Assembly (NCBI GenBank): GCA_026390495.1
Contig: JAPLFV010000274.1
Coordinates: forward strand, 1-38,568
Source of the DNA: Pseudomonadota bacterium
GTDB lineage: Bacteria; Bdellovibrionota_B; Oligoflexia; Oligoflexales; RGVZ01
Direction of reading: 5' to 3'
Length of the DNA: 38,568 bases
The translations under genes were made by a program, and so were the position numbers. Shown here in pieces: positions 1-9,142 of this stretch. How positions within the stretch are numbered: the stretch's first letter is position 1; each line of letters opens with the position of its first letter. Below the pieces are notes generated by a model. That model saw nothing but the letters and a program-made list of their open reading frames with translations. It was not told the origin of the DNA and did no database searches.

Positions 1-156
1 GTAATCATTGGACTAAATTCACTACCAACGTTGGCGGTGAAAGAATCCAATAAAATCAGCTCTCTAAGAGCGCATCTCCCAATCTCTCTTTTGTACTTGG
101 AAAATGGATGCCGCCATTGAGCCATCATGAAGGCATCCGACCAGCTTTCCTTTGTG

Positions 157-672
157 CTAAAGAATCTTTAAAACCATATGAATCTCGTCTGAGTATCCAT
201 TCAAAGACTTTAGGGCGCGAGGTTCAGTTCCCCAAATTTGGAACCCAAATTTTTCATAAAGTCGAATCGCCTCAATGTTGTTTGACACAACCGTAAGATG
301 AACCTGGATTATGGCACCAGACTCTTTAGCTGCATCAATGATTTTTTCGACCAACATCGAACCAATTCCTCGTCCACGATGGCTAGGCTCAATAAACATT
401 CCCCAAAGAAATGCCTTATGCCTCATTTTCGGACCTTCTTGTCTAACAAGTCCTGCCATTCCAATCGGGGTTTCATCATCAAACGCAACAAAGGTAGCAC
501 TATGAGGATCTGCAGCGGTCTTGGTTAATCCAGCAAGGTGAGTTTTGTCATCTCGCATCAGAAAATTTTCTAACGTTTGTCCAAATGCGTCGGGATTATT
601 TTTTAGAGCTGAAGCTCTTATAAGCTTATAAATTGCCAAATCTTCAGGGCCGATTTGTCTTATTGTAAACAT
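157..672 (-). CDS. GNAT-family N-acetyltransferase
   Basis: 171-aa ORF; GNAT-like core 'FLWGMFIEPSHRGRGIGSMLVEKIIDAAKESG' and C-terminal 'NIEAIRLYEKFGF'. Confidence 0.9.
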   Translation of the reverse strand: MFTIRQIGPEDLAIYKLIRASALKNNPDAFGQTLENFLMRDDKTHLAGLTKTAADPHSATFVAFDDETPIGMAGLVRQEGPKMRHKAFLWGMFIEPSHRGRGIGSMLVEKIIDAAKESGAIIQVHLTVVSNNIEAIRLYEKFGFQIWGTEPRALKSLNGYSDEIHMVLKIL

Positions 673-836
673 GTTGGGTGCCTTTTTTTGCGTAGCTTCG
701 ACAATACAAAATATTTTCCAGAAAACACTTTATTTCCGTTCAATATTCTAACATATTAGCCACCATCATAGTCGAAGCTATGTATCAAACTGTTTGAACC
801 TGCCTTTTGGGGATCCACCAAAAAAGGATTAAATCG

Positions 837-1214
837 ATGCCATTTGTAGATATTAGGTCCTTGCCGTTCAAGTCAAATTTAGAGATCGGCGAAGTAGTCA
901 TGAAAATTGCTGCAGCACTCGCTAAGACCATTGACTTACCACCAAGGGAAGTCTGTGCCACTTGGACATTCATTGAGCCTAACCACTATGCGCACGGAGA
1001 GGCTCTTGCTAGTTCTCAAGGCCAGCTAAGCCATCCTCCCCTAGTCGATTTGCTGGCTTTCCAAGGAAGACCGCCACACATAGTCGAAGAAATGTTACGC
1101 GTCGTTGCGTTTGAGGTTTCGCAAGCTGCAAAAGTCCCCATTGAAAACGTGTTCGTCAATTACAGAGAAGCAACCAAAGGTCGGGTGTTCTCAAAAGGTG
1201 ATATCGTAAAATAA
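837..1214 (+). CDS. Tautomerase-like small protein (4-oxalocrotonate tautomerase/MIF-like)
   Basis: The ORF opens at 807, but the ATG at 837 gives 'MPFVDIRSLPF...' with a Pro2, as expected for the tautomerase superfamily. Family call by resemblance only. Confidence 0.55.
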   Translation: MPFVDIRSLPFKSNLEIGEVVMKIAAALAKTIDLPPREVCATWTFIEPNHYAHGEALASSQGQLSHPPLVDLLAFQGRPPHIVEEMLRVVAFEVSQAAKVPIENVFVNYREATKGRVFSKGDIVK

Positions 1215-1237
1215 TTATTTGAGTCGTTAAGATAAAA

Positions 1238-1888
1238 TCACTCCGATTTTACGAGCTTTTTATTCAAACCAAAAACCTTTATTTCATCGGCTTTCAAAAG
1301 CCAAACCAATTCAAAGGTTTCATTCTTTAGGTTAAAGTCAGAGTAAAACACTAGTACCCCGTCATTTCCCGCAATACCTGGTCCAATTTGTTGACCATCA
1401 ATTGATTTGAAAAACTCCAAGATTTTTTGATCATCAATTGCATGAGGAATCATTTTGCGCCACTCGGGATCAATGGTTATCCGCCTAACGGTTTGCCCTT
1501 TGATCGCAATCGGTGAAATTTCATAGTCCTTGGAATCAGTCGCAAACTTACGAAGGTCTTGGCAAATGAGTGTGTAACTAGCATTGTCTTTTTGAATTTG
1601 TTCGCAAATGCATGCTCGATTCAATGAACGGTCCAATCTTATTCCTGTAGCCCAATATGGAATCACACATTGGCAATAGTGTTTCGAGGATAGATTGATG
1701 GTGTGAATTTTTGAAAATCTTGCTAGCTCGTAGTTTGCGCTCTGCACGCAGTCTGCGACTTCTACTCTTTTTCTAATAAGCAACAAACAAAGGAGCGACC
1801 CGATCAAGCATACCAAGACAGAAGTCATGAGCCACTTTTTCAAATCTAACCCCACACTAAAACGTCTTTCTTCACCGGCCTGCTTCAA
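1238..1888 (-). CDS. Hypothetical protein with one N-terminal transmembrane helix
   Basis: 216-aa ORF; hydrophobic segment 'WLMTSVLVCLIGSLLCLLLI' near the N-terminus; lies just downstream of the cyclophilin fusion gene on the same strand. Confidence 0.6.
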   Translation of the reverse strand: MKQAGEERRFSVGLDLKKWLMTSVLVCLIGSLLCLLLIRKRVEVADCVQSANYELARFSKIHTINLSSKHYCQCVIPYWATGIRLDRSLNRACICEQIQKDNASYTLICQDLRKFATDSKDYEISPIAIKGQTVRRITIDPEWRKMIPHAIDDQKILEFFKSIDGQQIGPGIAGNDGVLVFYSDFNLKNETFELVWLLKADEIKVFGLNKKLVKSE

Positions 1889-1894
1889 TTCAAA

Positions 1895-4003
1895 TTAATC
1901 AACTTTTACAATCGATAAAATCTTATCGTAAATCTCGAGCCTATCAACCACATCCATCCCTTTTACTACGGTTGCAAACTGAGTATAGACTCCGTCCAAA
2001 TGATAGTTACCACCGTGATTTACAAAGAATTGCGAACCGCCGGTATCTTTGCCTGCCGTTGCAATTCCCACTGATCCACGAACGTGACCAAAATCTGAAA
2101 CTTCATCGCGAATCATGTAACCGGGTCCACCATAACCATCACCTCTTGGATCACCGGCCTGCATCACAAAATGTGGTACGACTCTGTGAATCACAATGTT
2201 TTGATAAAAGTTCTTTGTGACAAGGTTTGAAAAGTTTACTCCCGTTAGTGGCGCATTGCCAGACAGCTTCATTTCAAAGGTCCCACGACTTGTTGTGATC
2301 TTAAAGCGCGCATTAACTGCATCCTGAATCTGCGCAATAGCAGGTGTTTTGACATTCAATGGTGCTTGGTTGGGAACTTGACCTGTGAGGTCCTCACCAA
2401 ATTTCGCCTTAAACGCTTGAGCAGCAGCCAACGCAATAGTGCGATCAACAGTGGAATCTACAATCAGACTTCGCAAAAAATCCTTAGAAGCATCAGTTGC
2501 TACCTTTTCTAAAGCTGCAATGATCGATTGCTTTGCTTCAAGTCCATCAGGCTTCGTCCAATCGGAAAATAATTTCACTAATGAAGATTCAAACTCAGTC
2601 AGTCCCTTGCTTGCAATCAATTCACATATCGTCGAGACAATGGCCACATCTTGATCATTGAGTAAACGAATCAGATTTTCTTTCAGCTTTGAATCATTGG
2701 CAGCTAACAGGTCAGTAAATATCTCATCAGGCAAAGCCTGGACTAATTGCAACGAATTGATTTTGTTTTTATGAGTATACCTAACATCCAAATCCACCGC
2801 CTTCAAAAGAAGATCTCGGTCATGAACTTCAAACTTTGCACCAGTGAGCAAAACAAGCGCTAAATTACGTCCGATCTCGGTGTTGTCTTCAATCAAGGCA
2901 CGACCTTGAGTCAAAGCCATTTCTTTATCAACAACTGACAACGCACGCGCAGCCTCCTCTTGGATCCAAAGGGTTGAATTTTGGTTTTTCAACAAACCAA
3001 GTATCTGCTCACGCTGACGGGGTTCCAAACTTGTCGCCAAAGAACTTGCGGCCGTAAATGCTTGAACCATGACCTGTGATGACCGCGAGTTCAACGAGCT
3101 AGATACAATTTTAAGTGTGCAAGATTGCACGGGCATCGTACCAAGGACTCGCAAAGCATCAATATGCACGTAATCAGACTTTGGAAATCGTCCCAAAACA
3201 TCACAAACAAAAGAGGTCATCTCAAGTGTCTTTTGTTTTGCCATGGCTCTGAGCAAATATCCGATCGTTTCCTCGTCTTTGATCCATCGACTTAAATGAA
3301 TAAGTTTGATTTTTTGCGCATCGGACCAAGTTCCCTTGTACCGAGCCAACGCAAACGCTGCATATCGAGAAACCTCTGCGTGATCACTTCCTGAGTGAAA
3401 TATAATTCGATCCAAGAGGTTGACGGGCATTGTCCAAGATGCGGAATCCTTCAAAAATAGAATTCCAAGGCCGTGCAGTAATCCAGTTAAAGCACTGTCA
3501 GATTCTTGATCAGATGACAACTCATCTAAATCTTTTAGCTCCGAAGCCCCGCCGGAGCGAGCAAGTGCTCTATAGAGAGCTGCACGAACCGCTGAACTCG
3601 TTTCCAGTTTGAGTGCTTGTTTCAATAAAACCGCACTTTGAGTAAATTTTAAAAAACCAAGAGCTGTCGCCGCCTCTTGCCTAACCTGGAAACTTGGATG
3701 ATTTAAAGACGATTGAAGCCATGTAACATGGCTTGGGTTGATCTCTCCCGCGATTCGTCCAAAAGCGCGCAGGGCGAGAACGCGACAGCCATCAGTCGTT
3801 GCAGATGATTTGCCATTACTATCCAAGGTACTCAAAAAAATAGGATCACTGGATCGTCTATTGTTTTCGGCGTCCAAAATTTGCCAAGCTACCTTCCCTT
3901 CACACTTTTGGAAAGATTGACCACTCGCATAATGCGAAAGTCCCATCATGAAGACTGCGATACCGAAAAGAATTTGCTTTTTTGAAAATGAGACCATCAT
4001 CAT
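1895..4003 (-). CDS. Secreted/periplasmic HEAT-repeat protein with C-terminal cyclophilin-type peptidyl-prolyl isomerase
   Basis: 702 aa; signal peptide 'ILFGIAVFMMGLSHYASGQS'; repeated helical segments such as 'SFQVRQEAATALGFLKFTQSAVLLKQALK'; C-terminal cyclophilin motifs 'IVIHRVVPHFVMQAGDPRGDGYGGPGY' and 'GSQFFVNHGGNYHLDGVYTQFATV'. Confidence 0.88.
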   Translation of the reverse strand: MMMVSFSKKQILFGIAVFMMGLSHYASGQSFQKCEGKVAWQILDAENNRRSSDPIFLSTLDSNGKSSATTDGCRVLALRAFGRIAGEINPSHVTWLQSSLNHPSFQVRQEAATALGFLKFTQSAVLLKQALKLETSSAVRAALYRALARSGGASELKDLDELSSDQESDSALTGLLHGLGILFLKDSASWTMPVNLLDRIIFHSGSDHAEVSRYAAFALARYKGTWSDAQKIKLIHLSRWIKDEETIGYLLRAMAKQKTLEMTSFVCDVLGRFPKSDYVHIDALRVLGTMPVQSCTLKIVSSSLNSRSSQVMVQAFTAASSLATSLEPRQREQILGLLKNQNSTLWIQEEAARALSVVDKEMALTQGRALIEDNTEIGRNLALVLLTGAKFEVHDRDLLLKAVDLDVRYTHKNKINSLQLVQALPDEIFTDLLAANDSKLKENLIRLLNDQDVAIVSTICELIASKGLTEFESSLVKLFSDWTKPDGLEAKQSIIAALEKVATDASKDFLRSLIVDSTVDRTIALAAAQAFKAKFGEDLTGQVPNQAPLNVKTPAIAQIQDAVNARFKITTSRGTFEMKLSGNAPLTGVNFSNLVTKNFYQNIVIHRVVPHFVMQAGDPRGDGYGGPGYMIRDEVSDFGHVRGSVGIATAGKDTGGSQFFVNHGGNYHLDGVYTQFATVVKGMDVVDRLEIYDKILSIVKVD

Positions 4004-4239
4004 TTGACTCCTAATTCACTTTAGGGAGAGTTGACTCGAACTCCCGCTGTCCAGGGCTATTTTATCCAAAGTTGATCCCTGACTTTTACATGGTCCAAGA
4101 AACAATGCCAATTAATTTAGCTGGGGTCATTTAAATTTCACAATTTTTCGGCTATACTTTTATGAATTCAGTTACTTCTGAGTCACAAGTGGCAACGCTT
4201 TGAAATGTCAAACGAGTCTATTTATTGAGAGCAAGATCC

Positions 4240-5136
4240 ATGAGTCAAACTCTAGAACAGCAATTGATCAAACAAAATCCGCATATTTGGAGTGACGTTC
4301 TTGAGACCCTCAAGGAATGTGTCAGCCAGAAGCGTTTAGATCAACTCTCGACCATTCGCAAAAAGGCACTGCTTGAATACCCTGAGAACTTAACCCATGG
4401 AAAGGTTGCAAGTGAAGCCTTCCCATTAGATTCAAAACAGATTCATGCCAAATTGACGTTATACGCTATCGATCAATTTACCCTAGCAATGACTGGCGTG
4501 GCCGACGGGCGCCGACCAGCGCTAAAAGATAAACTCATCTTGAGCTGGCTCAATTCTTGGTTCTTACAAAGAGGCCAATGCCCTTCAATGGTGCAGTTTG
4601 ATGGAATTTGGAAAAGACTCGTTAGTCCAGCATGGGCCAGCGGCCAGTTGCAAAGACTAGGGTTCTGGAGTGTACCAACCAAGGAGTTTGTCGAAAGAAT
4701 TGCAAAGCATATTGGCAGCCGACCTTGCCTCGAAATCGGTGCTGGAAAAGGTCTTTTGGCAGCAGGACTATTAAAACGTTGTCACGACCTAACCGTTGTT
4801 GACGACGGAAGTTGGGAGGGCGGGCGTTCTCCTGTAAAATCCATGCGCAAGAAAATTGTACTTCTCGACGCAATAAGGGCTCTGAAAATATATAGCCCAG
4901 AGGTTGTTATCGCCTCGTGGCCACCTCCAGGAAATAGTTTTGAAAAGGATATTTTTGCAACTGAATCCGTTCAGTTGTATATTGTCATTAACAGTAAACA
5001 TCAATTTGCCTCTGGAAACTGGGACTCATACAGGCAGCAAAAATCTTTTGACTGTTCGATATCAGAACCATTGAACCAGCTCCTTCGACCTGTAGAGGCA
5101 GAACAAACCGTCATGATTTTTAGACGAAAAAATTAA
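4240..5136 (+). CDS. SAM-dependent methyltransferase-like protein
   Basis: Motif-I-like 'PCLEIGAGKGLLAAGLLKRCHDLTVVDDG' followed by 'VVIASWPPPG'. ATG at 4240 chosen over the ORF-track start at 4225. Confidence 0.55.
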   Translation: MSQTLEQQLIKQNPHIWSDVLETLKECVSQKRLDQLSTIRKKALLEYPENLTHGKVASEAFPLDSKQIHAKLTLYAIDQFTLAMTGVADGRRPALKDKLILSWLNSWFLQRGQCPSMVQFDGIWKRLVSPAWASGQLQRLGFWSVPTKEFVERIAKHIGSRPCLEIGAGKGLLAAGLLKRCHDLTVVDDGSWEGGRSPVKSMRKKIVLLDAIRALKIYSPEVVIASWPPPGNSFEKDIFATESVQLYIVINSKHQFASGNWDSYRQQKSFDCSISEPLNQLLRPVEAEQTVMIFRRKN

Positions 5137-5163
5137 TTTCAATCAACTTTTGAGGAGTCTTTT

Positions 5164-5898
5164 GTGAAACATCAATTTATTTCCACCGCACTTATCCTTG
5201 TCGCAACAATTGGCTGCAAAGAGGCTGCTCAATCTGATCGCAAGACCTCAAAACCTGAATCAGAAGAAGCTTCACCCAAGAAAGAAAAAACCGCCGGCAC
5301 AGAAGACACACGCTATGTGACTGACATGTCTGATGCAGCATCCTCGGTCAATGACAAAGAAGCTAAAAAAATAGATTCCAATGTGGGTAATGATATTTCA
5401 GAAGAACGAATTAGCTTTTTGGCCAAAAGAATGATGAAGCATTTAGACGACGATAAAAATAGTCAGTTAAGTCTTGAAGAGTTTCGATCGGGACCCAAAA
5501 AATTCGCAGAAAAAGAAGGACACAAGTTCAAGTCAGCCCCCACTGATATGGAAAAATTTACTGCTAAAATTCAAGAGCGGCTACAAAAAGAGTTTGCCGC
5601 CCATAGTGGCTCAGACAAGATGTTGTCAGAAGAAGAGCTTAAAGATCTATTATTGGCCCAGGCTCCAAAAGTTTCTGAGTTCAGAAGGCGCCTTATGGGC
5701 CCAGGAGAACCTCACCATGGTGGACAGCAGCCCGATCAACCTGGAATGCCGTCACCTGATGAAGTTTTCAAAAAATTTGATAAAAATAATGATGGAAACC
5801 TTACCCAGGAAGAGTTTGAAGACATGATGAAGGCAAGAAAAGCGCAACATGGAGCAAAACCTGGGCCCGATTCACTTGGCAGGCCCGAGCAAAAATAA
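5164..5898 (+). CDS. EF-hand domain lipoprotein
   Basis: GTG start after 'gaggagtcttt'; lipobox-like 'LILVATIGC'; EF-hand loops 'DDDKNSQLSLEEF' and 'DKNNDGNLTQEEF'. Confidence 0.85.
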   Translation: MKHQFISTALILVATIGCKEAAQSDRKTSKPESEEASPKKEKTAGTEDTRYVTDMSDAASSVNDKEAKKIDSNVGNDISEERISFLAKRMMKHLDDDKNSQLSLEEFRSGPKKFAEKEGHKFKSAPTDMEKFTAKIQERLQKEFAAHSGSDKMLSEEELKDLLLAQAPKVSEFRRRLMGPGEPHHGGQQPDQPGMPSPDEVFKKFDKNNDGNLTQEEFEDMMKARKAQHGAKPGPDSLGRPEQK

Positions 5899-6099
5899 CG
5901 CGTCGAAAACTACTCGTGCATCAAAATGTAAGAAAAGATTATGCATCCGATTACCATTGGTAAGCACAGATTTGGAATTTATGATATCATCACACATAAG
6001 TTCCAATTTAAGTGACCCCTTAACGTTTCCAACCTATGGGTTTATGTCGCTACAAAATTGGATAGTTCTTAATGTTTTCTCTACTACGGAAATAATTTT

Positions 6100-8538
6100 T
6101 TGGGATTTAAAGGCAAACCATCGCGAAAATCAGGCTCGGGAAATGCAAAAAAATCTCGACCGGGAAATCGATCCTCTAGCGAAGACCAATCAAAGACGTC
6201 TGCTCCCCCGCCACATCCTTCGCGAAAGGAACACAATGCTGGAGTTTTCAAAAAGTTTTCCTCGAACACAAAAAACAACTTTAGCAGAAACGACAGTTCT
6301 AAGGATAGGATCGAAGCTAAACCGCCTAAGAAAATAATTGTCGAACAAGCAAGAATTGATAAAAGTCACAAACAAATTAAAGAATGGCTAAGCGCGGGAA
6401 AAGATCTACGCGAAAAAAATGCATCAAAATCTCATGAAGCTCCGCAAGATCCTAAAACGCTGTCCCTAGATCCTTGGCAGCAGCAGGTGTTTGATCTCCT
6501 AGGAGCTGGCGAAAGTGTGATCGTTGATGCACCAACAACTGCGGGCAAAACTCGGGCAGTCGAAGTCTTTTTTGCCCAAAATATTGATGATCCTTTGTTT
6601 CGTGCCGCCTATACGACTCCTGTTAAATCCTTGTCTAACGATAAGGTGCGAGAGTTGAGAGCCATGTTTGGCGAACACCGGGTCGGAATTTCAACGGGAG
6701 ATATCAAAGAAAATTTGGACGCTCCCATCGTTGTGGCAACCCTTGAAAGCTATCGTAACAGTCTCTTAGGTACTGAACCTGATTTAGGTCGATCTCTAGT
6801 TATCTTTGATGAGTATCACTATTTACAAGACGAAGGGCGCGGAAGCGCTTGGGAAGAAGCCCTCATTTTGACGCCACCATCTTGCCAAGTATTGCTTTTG
6901 TCGGCATCAGTAGAAAATTCAACCGAATTTGCAGATTGGATTAGTTCCTTAGGAAAGCGTCGCTGCACACTAGTGCAAACTCTTCACCGACCAGTACCTT
7001 TAACTCACCTAGTTTATTGCGGAGGAACATGGTTGACCGCCGATCAAGTTCCGGATGAAGCCCTCAAAAATTTAAGCCCAAACCTAAAAGAACGACCAAT
7101 CAGCCATGAGGACTTAGTCACAAGGTTGCCTTCATTAATTGATTTAGAGTTAACACCATGTATTTTGTATGCCGGTAAAAGATTTGATTGTGAAAATTTA
7201 GCGATTGCGATTCACCGGGCACTCCCACCGTTAAAACAAGAGCAGTCTGAGAAAATTGGTGCGATTTTACAACAAGCGCATGCCGATGTTGGATCTCTGT
7301 CTTTTATTAAGTCATCCGAAAGACGAATGATTCAAACTTACGGCGTTGCATATCACCACTCAGGCCTAGCACCCGCCGCAAGGATCGCAATCGAACGACT
7401 TGTTAAAGATGGTCAACTCAGATTTTGCGTCGCCACGATGGGCCTTTCATTGGGAATCAATTTCTCCGTACGTTCAGCCCTTATTTCTGACTACCAGCGC
7501 CCCGGCGAAGGCGGAATGACGTCGTATGCAGAAGGCGAAGTTTTGCAAATGCTTGGCAGAGCTGGGCGCCGAGGGAAAGATGTCATTGGTTTTTCTTTGT
7601 GGCCTAGTGTTGAAGCATTCAGCAGAATGGCAAAATCGAAAAGAGAGCCTTGCAACTCTCGCCTGCGTACAGATCCTTCTACAATCTTGGGTTTAGTAGG
7701 TCGAGGCCTGTCACCAAGTCAGCTTGAGGGCATTTACAATAAGAGCTTCCTAAAATTCCAACAGAAAAAATCTGATTTAAGGCTTGTACGAAAACCGGAT
7801 GTCGAAAATAAGCTTGGCCAGGCAACATTACCTTGTGTCAGTCCAGCTGCAGATTTCGCGCGGTACGAAATGAAGGAACAAGACACCCATTGCTATAACT
7901 GTGGGCTGATTGACAAATGCCATGCCTATATTGCACACCGAAGAGCCTCTGGCCGATTGGCATCCATGCATTTGCATCTCCACCGCATTGGTTGCCTAAC
8001 GGCAGAAGAAACTCTAACACCACTCGGCTCTGTCGCACGCTATTTTCCGCAAAGCGGAGGCTTGCTTTTGGCGAGAATGATTGTTGATGGCCGTTTGTCA
8101 CCAGACAAACTGTTAAGCGCGGTTGAGCTCATGGCTGCCGTTTGCCTTCCGAGGTTCAAGGAAGTCCCAGCTGACCCTCTTTACAAATTCCCATTTGATC
8201 GTTCAAAGATTGAACCGGAATTAGAAGAGCTATACCCAAAGGAGTTGTTTATGGAAGCATATGATCAACCCTTTGGCAGACGAACTTGGTATCAGATTAA
8301 AGAATGGAATCCTGAGGCTGGATGGATTGTAAGGCAATGGCTAACCGGTATGGATTGGCAATCATTGGTAAAAAATGGAACAACGGAGTATTTTGGCGTC
8401 GGCGACCTGATGGGGCTAATGTACCGAATTGCGACCTACCTTCAAAGTTTGGCTGGAATGGGGCGAGAAGAGTTTCGTAAGCCTGCTTTAGCTTTGAGAA
8501 AAGAGCTCCTTCGCTCCCCTATTGATATGACTTTATAA
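6100..8538 (+). CDS. Ski2-like DEAD/DEAH-box superfamily II helicase
   Basis: Walker A-like 'APTTAGKT', motif II 'IFDEYHYL', 'LLLSASVEN', 'VATMGLSLGINF', motif VI 'QMLGRAGRRG'; basic low-complexity N-terminus; Cys cluster 'CYNCGLIDKC'. Start codon uncertain (TTG in the track). Confidence 0.88.
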   Translation: MGFKGKPSRKSGSGNAKKSRPGNRSSSEDQSKTSAPPPHPSRKEHNAGVFKKFSSNTKNNFSRNDSSKDRIEAKPPKKIIVEQARIDKSHKQIKEWLSAGKDLREKNASKSHEAPQDPKTLSLDPWQQQVFDLLGAGESVIVDAPTTAGKTRAVEVFFAQNIDDPLFRAAYTTPVKSLSNDKVRELRAMFGEHRVGISTGDIKENLDAPIVVATLESYRNSLLGTEPDLGRSLVIFDEYHYLQDEGRGSAWEEALILTPPSCQVLLLSASVENSTEFADWISSLGKRRCTLVQTLHRPVPLTHLVYCGGTWLTADQVPDEALKNLSPNLKERPISHEDLVTRLPSLIDLELTPCILYAGKRFDCENLAIAIHRALPPLKQEQSEKIGAILQQAHADVGSLSFIKSSERRMIQTYGVAYHHSGLAPAARIAIERLVKDGQLRFCVATMGLSLGINFSVRSALISDYQRPGEGGMTSYAEGEVLQMLGRAGRRGKDVIGFSLWPSVEAFSRMAKSKREPCNSRLRTDPSTILGLVGRGLSPSQLEGIYNKSFLKFQQKKSDLRLVRKPDVENKLGQATLPCVSPAADFARYEMKEQDTHCYNCGLIDKCHAYIAHRRASGRLASMHLHLHRIGCLTAEETLTPLGSVARYFPQSGGLLLARMIVDGRLSPDKLLSAVELMAAVCLPRFKEVPADPLYKFPFDRSKIEPELEELYPKELFMEAYDQPFGRRTWYQIKEWNPEAGWIVRQWLTGMDWQSLVKNGTTEYFGVGDLMGLMYRIATYLQSLAGMGREEFRKPALALRKELLRSPIDMTL

Positions 8539-8585
8539 CAGCCTAAGTCCCCTCTATCATTGGCCATCCGGCCGATAGTTTGTTC

Positions 8586-8614
8586 TTGACGTATCATGTT
8601 TCCGGGCATACAAC
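8586..8614 (+). promoter_or_regulatory. Candidate sigma70-type promoter
   Basis: TTGACG (8586-8591), 17-nt spacer, TACAAC (8609-8614). By inspection only. Confidence 0.3.
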
Positions 8615-8754
8615 CGCGATCAGAAGCAATATAAAACTTTGCCCGCTGCATATCATATTGCCCAAAGCCCATCGGTTTTTTGTTTTTACTGCAAGTACAG
8701 TCTTATCCATTTGGTATCATTTCAACGAAAAATTCACCTTAGGCGGCAAAGAGC

Positions 8755-8786
8755 GAGGCCCGGCATAACACCGGGCCTCTTTTATT
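8755..8786 (+). terminator. Rho-independent terminator
   Basis: GAGGCCCGG-cataaca-CCGGGCCTC followed by TTTTATTTT. Confidence 0.75.
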
Positions 8787-8790
8787 TTCG

Positions 8791-8958
8791 GTAACCATTC
8801 AGCGTTCGACACTGCGTGCAGCGAGAAGAGTCAATGAGAACAAGGCGTACACGAGAACCGAAGCACAGCATACTATTGTATGTGAGCATCGGATCGGAGT
8901 GAACAACGCAGTTATCATTGGCGATTTCCGCTGCCTTTCAAACATGCTGAATAGTTAC
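8791..8958. repeat. TIR-bounded dispersed repeat, copy A (168 bp)
   Basis: Left end GTAACCATTCAGC and right end GCTGAATAGTTAC are inverted repeats (12/13). Internal sequence closely matches 18060-18251. Confidence 0.8.
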
Positions 8959-9142
8959 TATTTTCGCCTTTAATAACAGTTCCATCCGACAATATTAAAG
9001 TAATCCGACTCTGGTGCCGAAGCTCTTTTATATAAAGAGTGAAAATTCAGATTGCAACATGGATAAAGAATTGAGGCTCAAAAACCGTTCAAATCTTTAC
9101 CATTTGAAATGAAGAATTTTTCTCGAGCTTAGAGGAGTCTTC

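Noticed and set aside
1-156. Possible gene fragment at the left window edge on the minus strand
   Set aside because: A short open frame exists but is too short to identify or to separate from chance.
5849-6337. 162-aa plus-strand ORF between the EF-hand lipoprotein and helicase genes
   Set aside because: Overlaps both neighbours in other frames; composition is not protein-like and there is no recognisable motif.
8580-8768. 62-aa ORF between the helicase gene and repeat copy A
   Set aside because: Overlaps the candidate promoter and terminator hairpin; poor initiation context.
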